A DNA stretch of 64,000 bases from contig VXAY01002882.1 of assembly GCA_013399855.1 (NCBI GenBank), positions 135,654-199,653 of the forward strand. The letters are read 5' to 3'. Below are positions 62,798-64,000 of this stretch, piece after piece. The notes beneath the pieces are model-generated. The model searched no databases. It was not told the DNA's origin and saw nothing but the letters and a program-made list of their open reading frames with translations. The translations under genes were made by a program, and so were the position numbers. Origin of the DNA: Oxyruncus cristatus. Its lineage: Eukaryota > Chordata > Aves > Passeriformes > Cotingidae. Positions within the stretch are counted from its first letter, which is position 1, and each line of letters starts with the position of its first letter.

Positions 62798-64000
62798 CAC
62801 AGGAGAAAGTGCCACCTCTCAAGCAGATGAATGCTGTTACTGGCTCTCTATGAAGTTTCACAGTACCTTTAGACCAGTGTGTTTTAGAGGACTGTGTCAT
62901 CTGTGAATCACTGTATATCCTGTATTCTTGAGATATGCTCTGGTTTCTCCACATGCATCTATCTCATTTTGGTGGCTTATCAGGTGTAACTGTTTATTGT
63001 CTTGTCTTCATATGTCCACAGACATTTCTCTCCAGTCAAACAGTTTCTTCTTCATGGAATATATTGAAAGAAACTGTACCTCAAGTTACTCGTTACATCT
63101 CTTTGTTTTTGGTCCTCATTAATTCATAGAAACATTTCGGTTTCTTATAGTAAGTTTTATCATTACTACAAATAGCTCGTGGAAAATATTACTCCCTTTA
63201 TAATTTCACTGTTATATTTATTGTTTTAGCCACTTCTCCTCTTTGTTCTCTGTTATTCTTCCCACTCATGGAAGAATAGTTCTCAAATAGGATTCTTCTT
63301 GTCTTCTTATCATCGTGAAAGTCTACAAGAAAATTATTTTATATTATATGACATCTTAAGGAAGAGCACTTGACCCAAAATTAATCTATTTGCTTAGAGA
63401 GAATGAGTCACACTCTTGTAATTTGAGCACCTGCATTCCAAGACTGACTCTGCCAGCCTTTTCTAAGAGCACATGGCTGAGCCATAAATCAAGTCTGAGA
63501 GATACAAAGGTTTGGTCCCCAATATGGGAAGCTGACAACGTCACTGAAACAAAAGAAAATTAATTTACAAATTAATCAGCTTGTAGGTTATATTGTGCTA
63601 TGAACCACCTGCTTTAATTGCAATGGAACTTAGTGAAGAAATCTGGAGGTAAAAAGGTAAGCAGAAGTGCATTCAGATTCTGCCTTCCAGATGATATTTA
63701 GCAGTTTCATCAGGTTAAAGTTTGGCTTTTTCCTCGTTTTTTCTGTTGTGGCCAATACAGAAATTCACACTATATACTGATGTGTTTATTATTTGGCAAA
63801 CAGAGATACCTCATGCTTCCACCTTGTCTCTCCATGAAACCACTGCAAGGGCTATGTGAAGCAGTATGGTTCAGCGGGGGTTGAAATTAGGACCATAAGC
63901 TAGACCACAGGGCTGCTGTTCAACCTCCATGCTCTTTGTCTACTGCACATCTTTCTGCCATACAGTCTGTGGTTGCAGCAAGATAGGGTTTGGCAACCAC
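62798..64000. other. Intergenic or intronic DNA, no gene recognised
   Basis: No gene, RNA or mobile element recognised up to the window end. The 64-codon frames at 62928-63129 show no domain. Confidence 0.55.

Noticed and set aside
62627..62954. Open frames spanning the 69-N gap
   Set aside because: They are open only because the undetermined bases contain no stops.
1..64000. CRISPR arrays, bacterial operons, phage or plasmid modules
   Set aside because: No regularly spaced repeats, no dense coding, and clear vertebrate retroelements; nothing prokaryotic was seen.

Overview
The window reads as non-coding chromosomal DNA of a bird, most likely a passerine (songbird). The evidence is the repeat content. 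There are several CR1 LINE copies, one ending in the ATTCTATGA tail typical of avian CR1. There are ERVL-type LTRs of kinds common in birds, a class II-like solo LTR, and one short element (17484-17624, minus strand) with a tRNA-Ile-derived head joined to a CR1-like tail. That last architecture is the one known for the TguSINE1 family of passerines. Background DNA is AT-rich with no operon-like or dense coding structure. I found no intact protein-coding gene, rRNA or functional tRNA. Almost all open frames are the short chance frames expected in AT-rich DNA.

Layout. Positions 1-44 are an (AGAA)n microsatellite. From about 330/560 to 3561 lies a decayed ERVL-like element: broken pol (reverse transcriptase to RNase H), an internal piece of CR1 ORF2 where the middle of integrase should be, the integrase C-terminus, then an LTR. 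Positions 6240-8331 hold a solo LTR with perfect 8-bp terminal inverted repeats and a perfect 5-bp target duplication. A second solo LTR (6432-7370) is nested in it in the opposite direction. Positions 11574-11724 are a long polypyrimidine tract. Positions 13597-14277 hold a 487-bp minus-strand solo LTR flanked by 97-bp direct repeats, far longer than a retroviral target duplication; this is the most unusual structure in the window. CR1 fragments lie at 15379-15672 (-), 25145-25880 (+) and 52525-52717 (+), and the tRNA-Ile/CR1 SINE lies at 17484-17624 (-).

The rest, especially 17.6-25.1 kb, 25.9-52.4 kb and 55.2-64 kb, is single-copy-looking AT-rich DNA with scattered short tandem repeats, two perfect hairpins and three assembly gaps (7897-7900, 35254-35262, 62729-62797). 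One purine-rich stretch at 55126-55240 could be an exon of an unidentified coiled-coil protein, but the support is weak. The window is best described as part of a gene desert or a very long intron. Nothing in it works together as a pathway, and its history is one of transposable-element insertion and decay. Family names were assigned by recognition, not by a database search.
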